A stretch of 64,000 nucleotides of DNA from an uncultured Lachnospiraceae bacterium (GCA_910579225.1 CAJTTI010000006.1:1-64000), one strand, 5' to 3'. Numbered from the stretch's first letter, positions 8,303-17,040 are shown. Notes: generated by a model not told the origin, from the sequence alone. A program made the numbers and translations.

Positions 8303-9106
8303 TTAATCCATCCTGTCTCTTAAATATCCGGAAGTCTTTAGAAGAGTGACTGCCGGGTCTCCGCACACGCAGCATTCCAGATTCAGAAATCCTTCATATC
8401 CAATTTCCATCAAAGCCTGCAGGCAGGCATCCCAGTCTGTGGAACCGTATCCCGGAAGCAGGCGGTTGCTGTCGCCCAGGTGAACATGCCGGATGGAATC
8501 TCCTGCTTTTCGAATACTTTCTGCCATATTCCCCTCTTCAATGGACATATGGAAAAAATCGGCCAATACACCTGCACGACTGTCATTCAGTCGTTCTGCG
8601 ACCCCTTTGCAGTCCTCCAGCCTGTTCAGAAACGGGCTTTCATACCGGTTAATTCCCTCAATAAGCATCCTCCCTTCGGAATCTGCCAGAGGTTCCAAAA
8701 GTTCCCGGTACATCTGAAGAAAGTCTTCTTCCTGCTGCGGACTCATCTGAGCATAGGGATGGAACAATGGCAACGGATTCTGCGGTCCGTATTCGTATTC
8801 CAGTTCTGTGACAGCGCCGAGCTCTCTGCAGACTGTGGCCGCTTCTTTGTACATATTTCTGCACGCCCTGCGAATCTCCGGATCCGGATCCATCAGATGA
8901 CCATACAGCTCATCGGAAAATGCAAATTCACATGGAATGATACCGGTACGCTCCTGAAGCCGCCGCAGTTCTTCGTACTTCTGTTCGTTCCATGACCGGT
9001 AATCCATGAAGACTGCGATTCCTTCATATCCCCATTTCCTGAGATTTTCGGCCTGCTCTGTCAGATTTCTTCCCGGAACCATTGTATTTGTACATGAAAG
9101 TTTCAA
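8303..9106 (-). CDS. Sugar phosphate isomerase/epimerase (AP_endonuc_2 TIM barrel)
   Basis: 267 residues, the xylose-isomerase-like TIM barrel family that includes tagatose 3-epimerase and EryC. The four metal ligands expected for the family can be picked out: E150 (LIEGINRYE), D183 (VLADFFH), H209 (RHVHLGDSNR) and E244 (LNLECC). It is the first gene of the island 1 catabolic operon, directly behind the operator/promoter region. By analogy with EryC it may epimerise a ketose phosphate; the substrate is inferred from context only. Confidence 0.85.
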   Translation of the reverse strand: MKLSCTNTMVPGRNLTEQAENLRKWGYEGIAVFMDYRSWNEQKYEELRRLQERTGIIPCEFAFSDELYGHLMDPDPEIRRACRNMYKEAATVCRELGAVTELEYEYGPQNPLPLFHPYAQMSPQQEEDFLQMYRELLEPLADSEGRMLIEGINRYESPFLNRLEDCKGVAERLNDSRAGVLADFFHMSIEEGNMAESIRKAGDSIRHVHLGDSNRLLPGYGSTDWDACLQALMEIGYEGFLNLECCVCGDPAVTLLKTSGYLRDRMD

Positions 9107-9130
9107 CGGTCACTCTCCTTTCTTATATTT

Positions 9131-9140
9131 ACAACGTTGT
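9131..9140. promoter_or_regulatory. LacI operator copy 1 (ACAACGTTGT)
   Basis: Perfect palindrome with flanking TT/AA extending it to TTACAACGTTGTAA, about 25 bp before the epimerase start codon and 60 bp from copy 2. Confidence 0.8.
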
Positions 9141-9190
9141 AATTAGTGTTTAAAAAAAAGAATCAGTTCTGTTATCTGAATTCTATCTTT

Positions 9191-9200
9191 CAAACGTTGT
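9191..9200. promoter_or_regulatory. LacI operator copy 2 (CAAACGTTGT)
   Basis: Same palindrome with one mismatch, placed at the predicted transcription start of the catabolic operon, immediately downstream of its -10 box. Confidence 0.75.
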
Positions 9201-9204
9201 AATT

Positions 9205-9234
9205 ATCATATAGTATTTCAAATCATTTGTCAAT
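9205..9234 (-). promoter_or_regulatory. Promoter of the island 1 catabolic operon
   Basis: Minus strand: -35 TTGACA (9229-9234), 18-bp spacer, -10 TATGAT (9205-9210). Operator copy 2 lies over the start site, so a bound LacI protein should block initiation. Confidence 0.8.
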
Positions 9235-9325
9235 AGTGATTATTAAATTTAAAATATGCTTTTTATTTTAGTCAATCTAACCATATTGCAATTATACAGG
9301 TAGTATATGTCCTGTCAAGAATCAT

Positions 9326-9354
9326 TTGACAACGTTGTAAAAATAATGTACTAT
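9326..9354 (+). promoter_or_regulatory. Promoter of lacI-FGGY kinase with embedded operator copy 3
   Basis: -35 TTGACA (9326-9331), 17-bp spacer, -10 TACTAT (9349-9354). A perfect ACAACGTTGT (9329-9338) overlaps the -35 box and spacer, implying autorepression and co-induction of the kinase. Confidence 0.8.
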
Positions 9355-9510
9355 TATAAATATACAGGTCCAGACTGATCTGCCTGCTCCTTTTTCCGCA
9401 CAGTTTGATTCCAAAGTGCGAAACCCCCATGCCCCGTTTGAGGCGTCAGTATGAATGAAAAAGGGGAACCCTTCGGGGATATGCAGAAAACTTAGACAGA
9501 AGGTGCTTTT

Positions 9511-10596
9511 ATGAATGCAGAAAACAAACCAGTTACCATCAAGTCCATTGCAAAAGAACTTGGAGTATCATTTTCCACCGTATCCAAGGCTCTGAACGGC
9601 AATCCGGCAATCCGGGAAGAAACCAGGAAAATGGTGACCGCCAAAGCCCAGGAAATGGGATATAGGCCAAATTCTCTGGCAAAAGGCCTACGCGGTGATT
9701 CTACCAAGACAATTGCTGTAATTTTCAATGATATTGAAAACCCTTCCCTGACTTTTATTTTCCGTAATATTTCCATCCACATGGCCAGGTACGGGTACAC
9801 AACGATGATTTTCGATTCCCAGTTCCAGGAACAGACGGAACGGGCCAATATTCTGACGGTCCTGTCCAGGCAACCGGATTTTATCATTCTGGAACCTGCT
9901 TCCGGCAATATGGAAAATCTGAATCTTCTCAAAGGAATGGAACGTAAGCTAATCCTTCAGGGGGCCCGTTATGAGTCCGTCAGCTGCCATCACATTCATG
10001 TGGATTATTTTCAGGGCGGATATCTGTCTGCCTGCGAACTGCTTTCCAAAGGACACAGAGACTGCCTGATTCTGACAGAACCCTTGTCTTTCCCGATCAG
10101 TACACAGTTTGTTCTCGGAATCAGAAAAGCATATGACGAATATCAGATTCCATTCCATGAGGACCATATTGTGACCACCTATTCCTCCATTCAGAATGGC
10201 TTCCGGATCATGCAGGAACTATGGGATGAAGAGCAGAAAAAATACAGACTCTCTTTTACAGGTGTTCTGACCTTCAATGATACGCTGGCTTACGGTGTAT
10301 ATAAATCGGCGGCACAGAACGGACTTCGGATCCCGGAAGATATCAGTGTCATCGGCTTTGACAACAATCCGGTGTCCGCCTTTTCTGATCCTCCTCTGAC
10401 CACCATCCACCTTCCAAAAGAGAAGATGGCAGAAAGCTGTATCTCCATCCTGAATTCTGTACTGATTGAAAACCGTCAGGATATCTGTGTCTTTACACTG
10501 GTCCCGAACCTTGTATCCCGCAGTTCTGTCCGAACCCCGCAGAATGAGAAGGCAGCGCTTCCCCTTTATAACTCACAGAATCTAAAAGGAGAATGA
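9511..10596 (+). CDS. LacI-family transcriptional regulator of island 1
   Basis: 361 residues. The N-terminal LacI helix-turn-helix (IKSIAKELGVSFSTVSKALN, about 10-29) is followed by a hinge helix (MGYRPNSLAKGLRG) and a periplasmic-binding-like effector domain with the usual GVLTFNDTLAYGVYKSA and DISVIGFDNNP segments. It is divergent from the sugar operon. Three ACAACGTTGT-type palindromes in the intergenic region, one inside its own promoter, are its likely targets. The stop overlaps the kinase reading frame, so the two are co-translated. Confidence 0.95.
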   Translation: MNAENKPVTIKSIAKELGVSFSTVSKALNGNPAIREETRKMVTAKAQEMGYRPNSLAKGLRGDSTKTIAVIFNDIENPSLTFIFRNISIHMARYGYTTMIFDSQFQEQTERANILTVLSRQPDFIILEPASGNMENLNLLKGMERKLILQGARYESVSCHHIHVDYFQGGYLSACELLSKGHRDCLILTEPLSFPISTQFVLGIRKAYDEYQIPFHEDHIVTTYSSIQNGFRIMQELWDEEQKKYRLSFTGVLTFNDTLAYGVYKSAAQNGLRIPEDISVIGFDNNPVSAFSDPPLTTIHLPKEKMAESCISILNSVLIENRQDICVFTLVPNLVSRSSVRTPQNEKAALPLYNSQNLKGE

Positions 10597-10598
10597 AA

Positions 10599-12098
10599 AT
10601 GAATATCATATCCATTGACCTTGGAACCACCAACATCAAGACCGCCATATATGACCGGAAACTTCAAATGCTGCACATATTGTCTGAACCGGTCATTTAT
10701 AAACGAAAGGAAAATTTTGTAGAATTTGATGCAGAACAGTATTTTTCACTGGTTTTATCCATGATTCAGAAAACTGCCTCTTATGGCTGGCAGAAAAACA
10801 GACAAAAGGTTGCGCAGATTATACTGACCGGCCAGGCAGAATCACTCATCCTGCTCGACCAGGTACACAGGCCAGTCTGTCCGGGAATCTCATGGATGGA
10901 CATGCGCTCTTCCGAAGAATGCACCGAATTGTCATCCGTCTTTTCCCGGACCAGCTGCTATCATATAACAGGGCAGCCTGAGCTGATACCCACATGGCCC
11001 ATTACAAAGATTTTATGGTTCAAAAACAATCAACCGGATATCGCCCAGAAGACAGCTCATTATCTGCTTTTAAAGGACTATATCGTATTCCGGCTGTGCG
11101 GCAATATGGCCGGGGAACACTCAATCTACTGCTTTTCCCATTATTTTAATATTACGGAACGGTGCTACTGGAAAGAAATCCTTGATTACTGCGGCGTCAG
11201 AAGCGAACAGCTGCCGGGGCTGATGCCTTCCGGCAGCATTGCCGGGCGGTTAAAAGAAGAATTTTCCGGTCCCGAAACCGGACTGGATACAGACACGAAA
11301 ATCAATCTTGGGACACTGGATCATTTTGCAGGCATGATCGGCGCCGGAAACATTCGGGAAGGACAGGTCAGTGAATCGGCTGGTACGGTATTGTCCCTTT
11401 CTGCCTTTACCAGAGAACCGGTATTTGATCATGGAAAGATTCCCAATTACTGCGGCCCTTTTCCGGGTTCCTATGTACTTCTGCCTGTATGTGAAAGCGG
11501 CGGTTTTAGTATGGAATGGTTTAAGAATCAGTTTCTGCAGGAAATCTCCTACCAGAGACTGAATGAGATTCTGAACAGCAGAAACAGCCCGACACCGCTG
11601 ATCTTTCTGCCGTATCTTACCGGAGTAAATGCCCCTGATTACAACGAAGACGCTTCCGGAGTATTCATGGGACTTCGTGCACACCATGACCGTTATGACA
11701 TGGCCCTTGCCGTAATGCAGGGCGTTGCCTGTATGCTCCGGAAAAACCTGGACTGTCTGAAACAATCCGGAATCCAGGTCGATAAGATCATTTCCACAGG
11801 AGGCGGGGCCAGATCGCCCATATGGACCCAGCTGAAAGCAGATATTTCCGGGCATGTGATCGAAGTACCCGATGATGAAGAAGCGCCTTGTCTCGGTGCC
11901 GCCATAATGGCAGCTGTGGATGAAGGATTTTTCAGTTCCTGTGAAGAAGCATGTGCATCCTGTATATCTGTAAAATACCAGTATCTTCCATCCAAAGATC
12001 CTGCCTTTGAGAACATCTATCAGTTATTTTGCCATACCTGCGGCGCACTGGAAGAGACCTTCCGACTCAGCAGGAACCACTGTCTTTCTCCCCTTTAA
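10599..12098 (+). CDS. FGGY-family carbohydrate kinase
   Basis: 499 residues from the ATG at 10599, which has GGAG 7 nt upstream (an in-frame ATG at 10593 is only 2 nt from it). FGGY features: phosphate-binding SIDLGTTNIKTAIYD at the N-terminus, TGQAESLILLD and PGISWMDMRS in the substrate region, GTLDHFAGMIGAG with the presumed catalytic aspartate, and STGGGARSPIWTQLKADI in the C-terminal ATPase lobe. It would phosphorylate the imported sugar or polyol. It is transcribed with lacI rather than with the other enzymes. Its last 32 bp overlap the 3' end of truA on the other strand. Confidence 0.93.
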   Translation: MNIISIDLGTTNIKTAIYDRKLQMLHILSEPVIYKRKENFVEFDAEQYFSLVLSMIQKTASYGWQKNRQKVAQIILTGQAESLILLDQVHRPVCPGISWMDMRSSEECTELSSVFSRTSCYHITGQPELIPTWPITKILWFKNNQPDIAQKTAHYLLLKDYIVFRLCGNMAGEHSIYCFSHYFNITERCYWKEILDYCGVRSEQLPGLMPSGSIAGRLKEEFSGPETGLDTDTKINLGTLDHFAGMIGAGNIREGQVSESAGTVLSLSAFTREPVFDHGKIPNYCGPFPGSYVLLPVCESGGFSMEWFKNQFLQEISYQRLNEILNSRNSPTPLIFLPYLTGVNAPDYNEDASGVFMGLRAHHDRYDMALAVMQGVACMLRKNLDCLKQSGIQVDKIISTGGGARSPIWTQLKADISGHVIEVPDDEEAPCLGAAIMAAVDEGFFSSCEEACASCISVKYQYLPSKDPAFENIYQLFCHTCGALEETFRLSRNHCLSPL

Positions 12099-12828
12099 AG
12101 ATGATCTCCATCAGCGTCAACCCTTTTGCAGGCGCAGTAGGACCAGCGCTTCTGCGGTCTCTGGCCTCCAGGATCTCTTCCACATATTCCGGAGGCCATT
12201 CGCCGGTCCCGATCTTTATGAGCGTCCCGGCAATGATACGAACCATATTGTACAAAAATCCGTTTCCCGTGATCCGAATAGTGATGAGGTCTCCATCTCT
12301 TATAACCAACAAGTCATAGATCGTACGGACTGTCGTCTTTACCTGGGCTCCTGCAGCACAGAAGCTTTGAAAATCATGCTCCCCAACCAGGCAGGAAGCT
12401 GCTTTCTGCATACAGTCTGTATCCACAGGATAATAGGTAAAATAAGTATTCAGCCGGTATGCCGGAAGCGGAAACTCCCGGTTCAGAATCCGGTATTCAT
12501 ATGTCTTTACCGTCTCCTGATAACGGGGATGAAAATCCGGCGCAACTTCACAGGAATGCTGCACCCGGATATCCTCCGGCAGACGCTGATTTAATGCATA
12601 GGAAAATTTATCGCCGGGCATCCGCGCATTCGTATCGAAGACTGCCACATTTCCCATGGCATGAACACCGGAATCCGTACGGCTGGCACCCATCACATGA
12701 ATCTCCTCTCCGGTCAGCTCCATAAGAGCACGGTTCAACACAGATTCTATGGTCTCGCCGTTCTTCTGGATCTGCCAGCCCCGATAATTGGTCCCGTCAT
12801 AGGCAACCACCAGTTTGATACGCTTCAT
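12067..12828 (-). CDS. truA: tRNA pseudouridine(38-40) synthase
   Basis: 253 residues, normal length. VVAYDGTNYRGWQ near the N-terminus and the catalytic loop GASRTDSGVHA with D52 identify TruA, which isomerises uridines 38-40 in the tRNA anticodon arm. The gene lies downstream of ecfT, as expected in this lineage, but rplM-rpsI no longer follow: the island 1 genes intervene. Its 3' end overlaps that of the convergent FGGY kinase by 32 bp. Confidence 0.97.
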   Translation of the reverse strand: MKRIKLVVAYDGTNYRGWQIQKNGETIESVLNRALMELTGEEIHVMGASRTDSGVHAMGNVAVFDTNARMPGDKFSYALNQRLPEDIRVQHSCEVAPDFHPRYQETVKTYEYRILNREFPLPAYRLNTYFTYYPVDTDCMQKAASCLVGEHDFQSFCAAGAQVKTTVRTIYDLLVIRDGDLITIRITGNGFLYNMVRIIAGTLIKIGTGEWPPEYVEEILEARDRRSAGPTAPAKGLTLMEIIFKGEKDSGSC

Positions 12829-12941
12829 ATCTTTTCCTTTCTGCAGCCAAAACTGTGCCTTCCGAACTCATCGTTTCCTGATATCTGACAATCTTCCGTC
12901 AGATACCAAATACCGAAAGGGCCCGGCTGCATCCGTCCAGG

Positions 12942-13769
12942 CTACAGTAATGCAACGCCATACAGCCCCTGCACATAGGCAGCTGCGACTACCAGTCCCA
13001 GATATCCCCAAACCACCACATAGGCGGTCTTATCCTTGCTTTCATAGTGAAGCGGCTTCATCTTGGTCCTGCCATCCCCTCCGCGATAGCAGCGGGCTTC
13101 CATTGCCATGGCCAGATCATTGGCACGGCGAAAAGCGGAGATAAACAGCGGCACCAGAAGCGGAACCATTGCCTTCGCTTTCTGAATCAGATTTCCAGTC
13201 TCAAAGTCCGCTCCCCTGGCAATCTGAGCTTTCATAATCTTATCCGTCTCTTCCAGAAGAATCGGTATAAAGCGCAGTGCAATGGACATCATCATGGCAA
13301 TCTCATGAACCGGCACATGTATTTTCTTTAGTGGGCCCAGCAGCTTCTCCAGTCCATCCGTCAGATCATTTGGCGTGGTAGTCAATGTCATGATTGAAGA
13401 ACCAATGATCAAGTAGATCAGACGGACTGCCATAAAGAATGCCGTCCGCACGCCTTTGTCCGTGATTCTCAAGAATCCAAAACGCCACAGAACCACATCT
13501 CCATTAATCAGAAACAGGTTAAAGACCACGGTAATCATCAGAATCATGAAGATTGCTTTCAGACCTTTTGTAATGTACCGGAATGGAACCTTCGACATCC
13601 TGATGGTCATGGCAAGAAATAAAGTAGCAATGAGATATCCCAAAATACCTTTCGCCACAAACAAAGAAATAATAAAGATCATAGTCGTCACCAGCTTCAC
13701 CCGGGGGTCAAGCTGATGAATTATGGATTTCGCCGGATAATATTGCCCTAATGTTATATCTCGAATCAT
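12942..13769 (-). CDS. ecfT: Energy-coupling factor transporter transmembrane protein EcfT
   Basis: 275 residues with about six membrane helices. The cytoplasmic coupling motifs AQIARGADF and, further on, AMEARCYRGGDGRTK (the Ala-Arg-Gly-type signatures of EcfT) contact the ATPases. It forms the shared ECF module with EcfA1 and EcfA2, which recruits various vitamin-binding S components encoded elsewhere. It lies 14 bp downstream of ecfA2. The start follows a usable purine-rich site. Confidence 0.96.
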   Translation of the reverse strand: MIRDITLGQYYPAKSIIHQLDPRVKLVTTMIFIISLFVAKGILGYLIATLFLAMTIRMSKVPFRYITKGLKAIFMILMITVVFNLFLINGDVVLWRFGFLRITDKGVRTAFFMAVRLIYLIIGSSIMTLTTTPNDLTDGLEKLLGPLKKIHVPVHEIAMMMSIALRFIPILLEETDKIMKAQIARGADFETGNLIQKAKAMVPLLVPLFISAFRRANDLAMAMEARCYRGGDGRTKMKPLHYESKDKTAYVVVWGYLGLVVAAAYVQGLYGVALL

Positions 13770-13782
13770 GGAATCACCTCTG

Positions 13783-14631
13783 TCAGCCTTTCAGCCAGCG
13801 CTCAATGGCGTCTGCCGCTTCCTCTATCGTTGTCGCATCTGCATCTACGTCTGCACCCTTTTCTTTCAGTTCCTGCATCACATAAGTCATCTGCGGCGCT
13901 GCAAGCCCGATCTCCTCCAGTTCTTTATAATGGCGGAACACTTCCCTTGGTGTATCATCAAAGCGCACTCGTCCATGGTTCATGACAATGATACGGTCCA
14001 CATAGCGGGCCACATCCTCCATGCTGTGTGAAACCAGTACCACCGTAATTCCGCGCTCTTTCTGGAGCTTCTCAATCTGATCCAGAATCTCATCTCTACC
14101 TCTTGGATCCAACCCTGCTGTAGGCTCGTCCAGAATCAGAACCTCCGGTTCCATGGCCAGTACACCTGCGATGGCCACACGTCGCTTCTGTCCGCCGGAC
14201 AATTCAAATGGCGAACTTTTGTCATACTCTTCTCCCATCCCCACCATCCGCAAAGCTTCTTTTGCCTTCTTCTCTGCTTCTTCTCTGGACAATCCCAAAT
14301 TTCGCGGCCCAAAGCAGACATCGGAAAGTACATCGATCTCAAAAAGCTGATGTTCCGGATATTGAAATACCAGTCCTACTTTGCTTCTGAGCTCCTTCAT
14401 GGAAAAATTCTCTCCATAAATATCTCTTCCATTAAAATAGATCCGCCCGCCTGTTGCTTTCATCAAACCATTCAAATGCTGGACCAGCGTGGATTTTCCG
14501 GAACCTGTATGTCCGATCAGTCCAATAAACTGTCCATCCGGGATTTCCAGATTGATATCTTCCAAAGCATGAATCTCATAAGCGGTATTCTCTGCATAAA
14601 TATAATTTACATTTTTGACTTTAATTGACAT
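13783..14631 (-). CDS. ecfA2: Energy-coupling factor ATPase EcfA2
   Basis: 282 residues. Walker [13 protein letters not shown] loop QYPEHQLFE, signature [13 protein letters not shown] and Walker [14 protein letters not shown] are intact. QYPEHQLF is typical of the second ECF ATPase. The N-terminal part overlaps the end of ecfA1 by 25 bp, consistent with coupled translation of the heterodimer. Confidence 0.96.
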   Translation of the reverse strand: MSIKVKNVNYIYAENTAYEIHALEDINLEIPDGQFIGLIGHTGSGKSTLVQHLNGLMKATGGRIYFNGRDIYGENFSMKELRSKVGLVFQYPEHQLFEIDVLSDVCFGPRNLGLSREEAEKKAKEALRMVGMGEEYDKSSPFELSGGQKRRVAIAGVLAMEPEVLILDEPTAGLDPRGRDEILDQIEKLQKERGITVVLVSHSMEDVARYVDRIIVMNHGRVRFDDTPREVFRHYKELEEIGLAAPQMTYVMQELKEKGADVDADATTIEEAADAIERWLKG

Positions 14632-15461
14632 AAGTGACCCACCAGCTCCTCATTGCTTAAGATTCCGTCCGGAATCGGAATGCCCCGTTTCTGTAGCTCA
14701 AAAGCAAGCAGCGTTGCCTGGGGAACATCCAGCCGCAGCCGCTTTAATTCTTCCACTTGAGAGAAAATCGCCCGTGGATTTCCCTCCATCACCACTTTTC
14801 CGTCATCCATGACAAACACATGATCTGCTTCCACGACTTCTTCCATATAATGAGTAATCAGAATAATCGTAATCCCCTCTTCCTGGTTCAGCTTCTTTGC
14901 CGTCCTAATAACACTTGCCCGTCCATCGGGGTCCAGCATGGCAGTCGGTTCGTCCAGGACAATGCATCTTGGGTGCATGGCCATAACTCCTGCAATGGCT
15001 ACCCGCTGCTTCTGACCACCAGACAGTTTATTCGGGGAATGATGGCGGTATTTCAGCATGCCAACGGCATTTAAGCTCTCTTCCACCCGCTCCCAGATCT
15101 CATCAGTGGGCACCCCCAGATTTTCCGGACCAAATCCCACATCTTCTTCCACCACAGTACCGATGATCTGATTATCCGGATTCTGAAACACCATTCCTGC
15201 TTCCTGGCGAATGTTCCACAGCCTGTCCTCTTCCGTTGTATCCATACCGTCAACCCAGAGAGTTCCTTCTGTGGGAGTCAATATGGCATTGATATGTTTT
15301 GCCAGAGTGGATTTGCCGGAACCATTATGTCCCAGAATCGCAATAAATTTTCCCGGCCGAATGTGCAGGTTCACATGATCCACCGCTCTCTTCTTCGATT
15401 CCACATTGCCTTCTTCATCCAGACGCTCGTACTCGAACGTAAGTTCTTCTGCCCGTATCAT
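14607..15461 (-). CDS. ecfA1: Energy-coupling factor ATPase EcfA1
   Basis: 284 residues. Walker [17 protein letters not shown] loop [10 protein letters not shown], signature [13 protein letters not shown] and Walker [13 protein letters not shown] are intact; FQNPDNQ is characteristic of EcfA1. It is the first gene of the ecfA1-ecfA2-ecfT-truA operon. In relatives it directly follows rplQ; here 15 kb of other genes intervene and it has its own promoter region with duplicated elements. Confidence 0.96.
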   Translation of the reverse strand: MIRAEELTFEYERLDEEGNVESKKRAVDHVNLHIRPGKFIAILGHNGSGKSTLAKHINAILTPTEGTLWVDGMDTTEEDRLWNIRQEAGMVFQNPDNQIIGTVVEEDVGFGPENLGVPTDEIWERVEESLNAVGMLKYRHHSPNKLSGGQKQRVAIAGVMAMHPRCIVLDEPTAMLDPDGRASVIRTAKKLNQEEGITIILITHYMEEVVEADHVFVMDDGKVVMEGNPRAIFSQVEELKRLRLDVPQATLLAFELQKRGIPIPDGILSNEELVGHLCQLKSKM

Positions 15462-15516
15462 AACCTGCTACCTCTCACATCTGCTCTATCATAATCTTCC
15501 TGAAAAATATCCATTG

Positions 15517-15650
15517 CGCTTCGCGATGCACTCTCGCTTCGCTCGGTGCGTATAATCTCTTCCGAGATTATCCTTTGTGCTCCGCACTCAGGATCCGCTT
15601 CGCGATGCACTCTCGCTTCGCTCGGTGCGTATAATCTCTTCCGAGATTAT
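15517..15650. repeat. Tandemly spaced 55-bp repeat, two copies, with palindromes
   Basis: Two virtually identical copies, 15517-15571 and 15596-15650, start 79 bp apart. Each contains a CTCGCTTCGCTCG near-palindrome and a hairpin formed by ATAATCTC and GAGATTAT around a 4-nt loop. They lie in the 5' leader of the ecf operon; the second copy carries the -10 box. Confidence 0.85.
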
Positions 15651-15673
15651 ACCATGTCCCTGTAAAATATCAA
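15646..15673 (-). promoter_or_regulatory. Candidate promoter of ecfA1-ecfA2-ecfT-truA
   Basis: Minus strand: -35 TTGATA (15668-15673), 16-bp spacer, -10 TATAAT (15646-15651). The -10 forms one arm of the palindrome in repeat copy 2. Confidence 0.65.
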
Positions 15674-15700
15674 GAAGGTGCTGCAAAATATCAAGAATTT

Positions 15701-16291
15701 TCACGTTCGGCGCCAGATCAGATGCAGATATTCTGTTTCGTCTTTCCATATTCGTTCCTGATCTTTAAAACCAAGCTTTCTGGCTGTGCTGACAGAAGCC
15801 AGATTTCTGCAGTCCGCCAGCACATGGAGCCGGGTAATATCCAACACCTCTGAAGCATATGCGAGAATCGCTTCTCCACACTCAACTGCATATCCTCTTC
15901 TCTGGCAGTCTGGCCGGATCAGGTAACCCAGCTCCACCCCTTCTTCTGGCAGTTTGGTTGGAAACAATCCCGCCTTTCCGACAATCTCGCCGCTTTCTTT
16001 CTCCAATATTGTCCATAAGCCAAAATCATAGAATGCATATGCATGGCGGATATATGCCTTCATAAATACCTGCTCTTCCTCCAGAGTCGGCTGAAGCATT
16101 TCCAGGTATGTCTCCATCTCCGGAAGCTTCTGGATCTCATAGAGTTTCGGCACATCTTCCATCGTGGTCTCCCTGATCAGAAGCCTCCTGGTCCGGGCAA
16201 TCTCCACCGCTTTACCTTCCTTTCTGCATCTGTCCCGCTCCGCAAAAGCAGGATCCAGTTCCTGCTTTGTAAAACCATCCTGTTCTGCCAC
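15701..16291 (-). CDS. GNAT-family N-acetyltransferase
   Basis: About 196 residues from a GTG at 16291 with GGCGGGG just upstream. The open frame continues to an ATG at 16339, but a strong promoter places the -10 box directly beside that codon, so the longer form is unlikely. The domain begins RTRRLLIRETTMEDVPKLYEI, and ELGYLIRPDCQRRGYAVECGEA carries the acetyl-CoA-binding Q/RxxGxG/A-type motif, with NLASVSTARKLGF later. It resembles RimJ/RimL-type acetyltransferases. Substrate unknown. Confidence 0.85.
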   Translation of the reverse strand: MAEQDGFTKQELDPAFAERDRCRKEGKAVEIARTRRLLIRETTMEDVPKLYEIQKLPEMETYLEMLQPTLEEEQVFMKAYIRHAYAFYDFGLWTILEKESGEIVGKAGLFPTKLPEEGVELGYLIRPDCQRRGYAVECGEAILAYASEVLDITRLHVLADCRNLASVSTARKLGFKDQERIWKDETEYLHLIWRRT

Positions 16292-16339
16292 AAAACCCCG
16301 CCTTTCCTGTGCTGAATCTTCTCTTTTTTGCCCACCCAT

Positions 16340-16368
16340 ATCTTATTCAAAAGGACCGTTCCCGTCAA
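16340..16368 (-). promoter_or_regulatory. Promoter of the acetyltransferase gene
   Basis: Minus strand: -35 TTGACG (16363-16368), 17-bp spacer, -10 TAAGAT (16340-16345). Predicted start near 16333. Confidence 0.7.
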
Positions 16369-16392
16369 GACACGTAAATTTTCCATACACTC

Positions 16393-16421
16393 TTTACGAA
16401 TCTTCTTTTATCAGTTAGAAT
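16393..16421 (+). promoter_or_regulatory. Promoter of the cyclophilin gene
   Basis: -35 TTTACG (16393-16398), 17-bp spacer, -10 TAGAAT (16416-16421), with AAAGGAG 8 nt before the ATG at 16457. It faces away from the acetyltransferase promoter. Confidence 0.6.
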
Positions 16422-16456
16422 AAATATCGGAATTTACACAAAAAGGAGATAGAAAA

Positions 16457-16978
16457 ATGGCACAGAATCCAGTCATTACCATTGAGATGGAGGACGGCGG
16501 CATCATCAAAGCCGAACTTTATCCGGATATTGCCCCCAATACCGTTCATAATTTTTTAAGCCTGGTCAGAAAGGGCTTCTATAACGGCCTGATCTTTCAC
16601 CGGGTCATTGAGGGTTTTATGATTCAGGGCGGATGCCCGGAAGGAAGCGGCATGGGAGATCCCGGTTATTCCATCAAAGGAGAATTCACCCAGAATCGTT
16701 TTAAAAATGAACTGAAGCACACAGAAGGAGTCCTCTCCATGGCGCGCTCCATGCATCCGAACAGTGCCGGAAGCCAGTTCTTCATTATGCACAAAACTTC
16801 GCCTCATCTGGACGGCAGCTATGCGGCATTCGAAAAAGTAACCGAAGGCATGGACGTGGTCAATCAGATCGCAGAAGTAGATGTGGACTATAATGACCGG
16901 CCCATCGTACCTCAGGTCATCAAATCCGTGACAGCAGACACCTTCGGAGAAGAATATCCGGAACCGGAAAAGGTCTGA
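16457..16978 (+). CDS. Peptidyl-prolyl cis-trans isomerase, cyclophilin type
   Basis: 173 residues, no signal peptide, so cytosolic. The cyclophilin fold is clear: FHRVIEGFMIQGGCPEGSG with the catalytic FHR...QGG motif, then MARSMHPNSAGSQFFIM and HLDGSYAAFEKV. It speeds proline isomerisation during protein folding. It is monocistronic, with a promoter and a strong terminator of its own. Confidence 0.96.
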   Translation: MAQNPVITIEMEDGGIIKAELYPDIAPNTVHNFLSLVRKGFYNGLIFHRVIEGFMIQGGCPEGSGMGDPGYSIKGEFTQNRFKNELKHTEGVLSMARSMHPNSAGSQFFIMHKTSPHLDGSYAAFEKVTEGMDVVNQIAEVDVDYNDRPIVPQVIKSVTADTFGEEYPEPEKV

Positions 16979-16994
16979 CCTGCCGGAATGCCAG

Positions 16995-17040
16995 ATACGG
17001 CTGCAGGCAATATTCTTCATACCTGCAGCCGTATTTTTCT
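16995..17040 (+). terminator. Terminator of the cyclophilin gene
   Basis: Perfect arms atacggctgcagg (16995-17007) and cctgcagccgtat (17022-17034), followed by TTTTTCT. Confidence 0.92.

Larger units (their letters stand above)
9107..9510. promoter_or_regulatory. Divergent regulatory region of island 1
   Basis: 404 bp between the epimerase gene and lacI. It contains a promoter for each side and three copies of the ACAACGTTGT-type palindrome, detailed in separate entries. The last 150 bp form an untranslated leader for lacI with a small GGGGAACCC/TTCGGGG hairpin near 9460-9478. I see no other gene. Confidence 0.8.
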
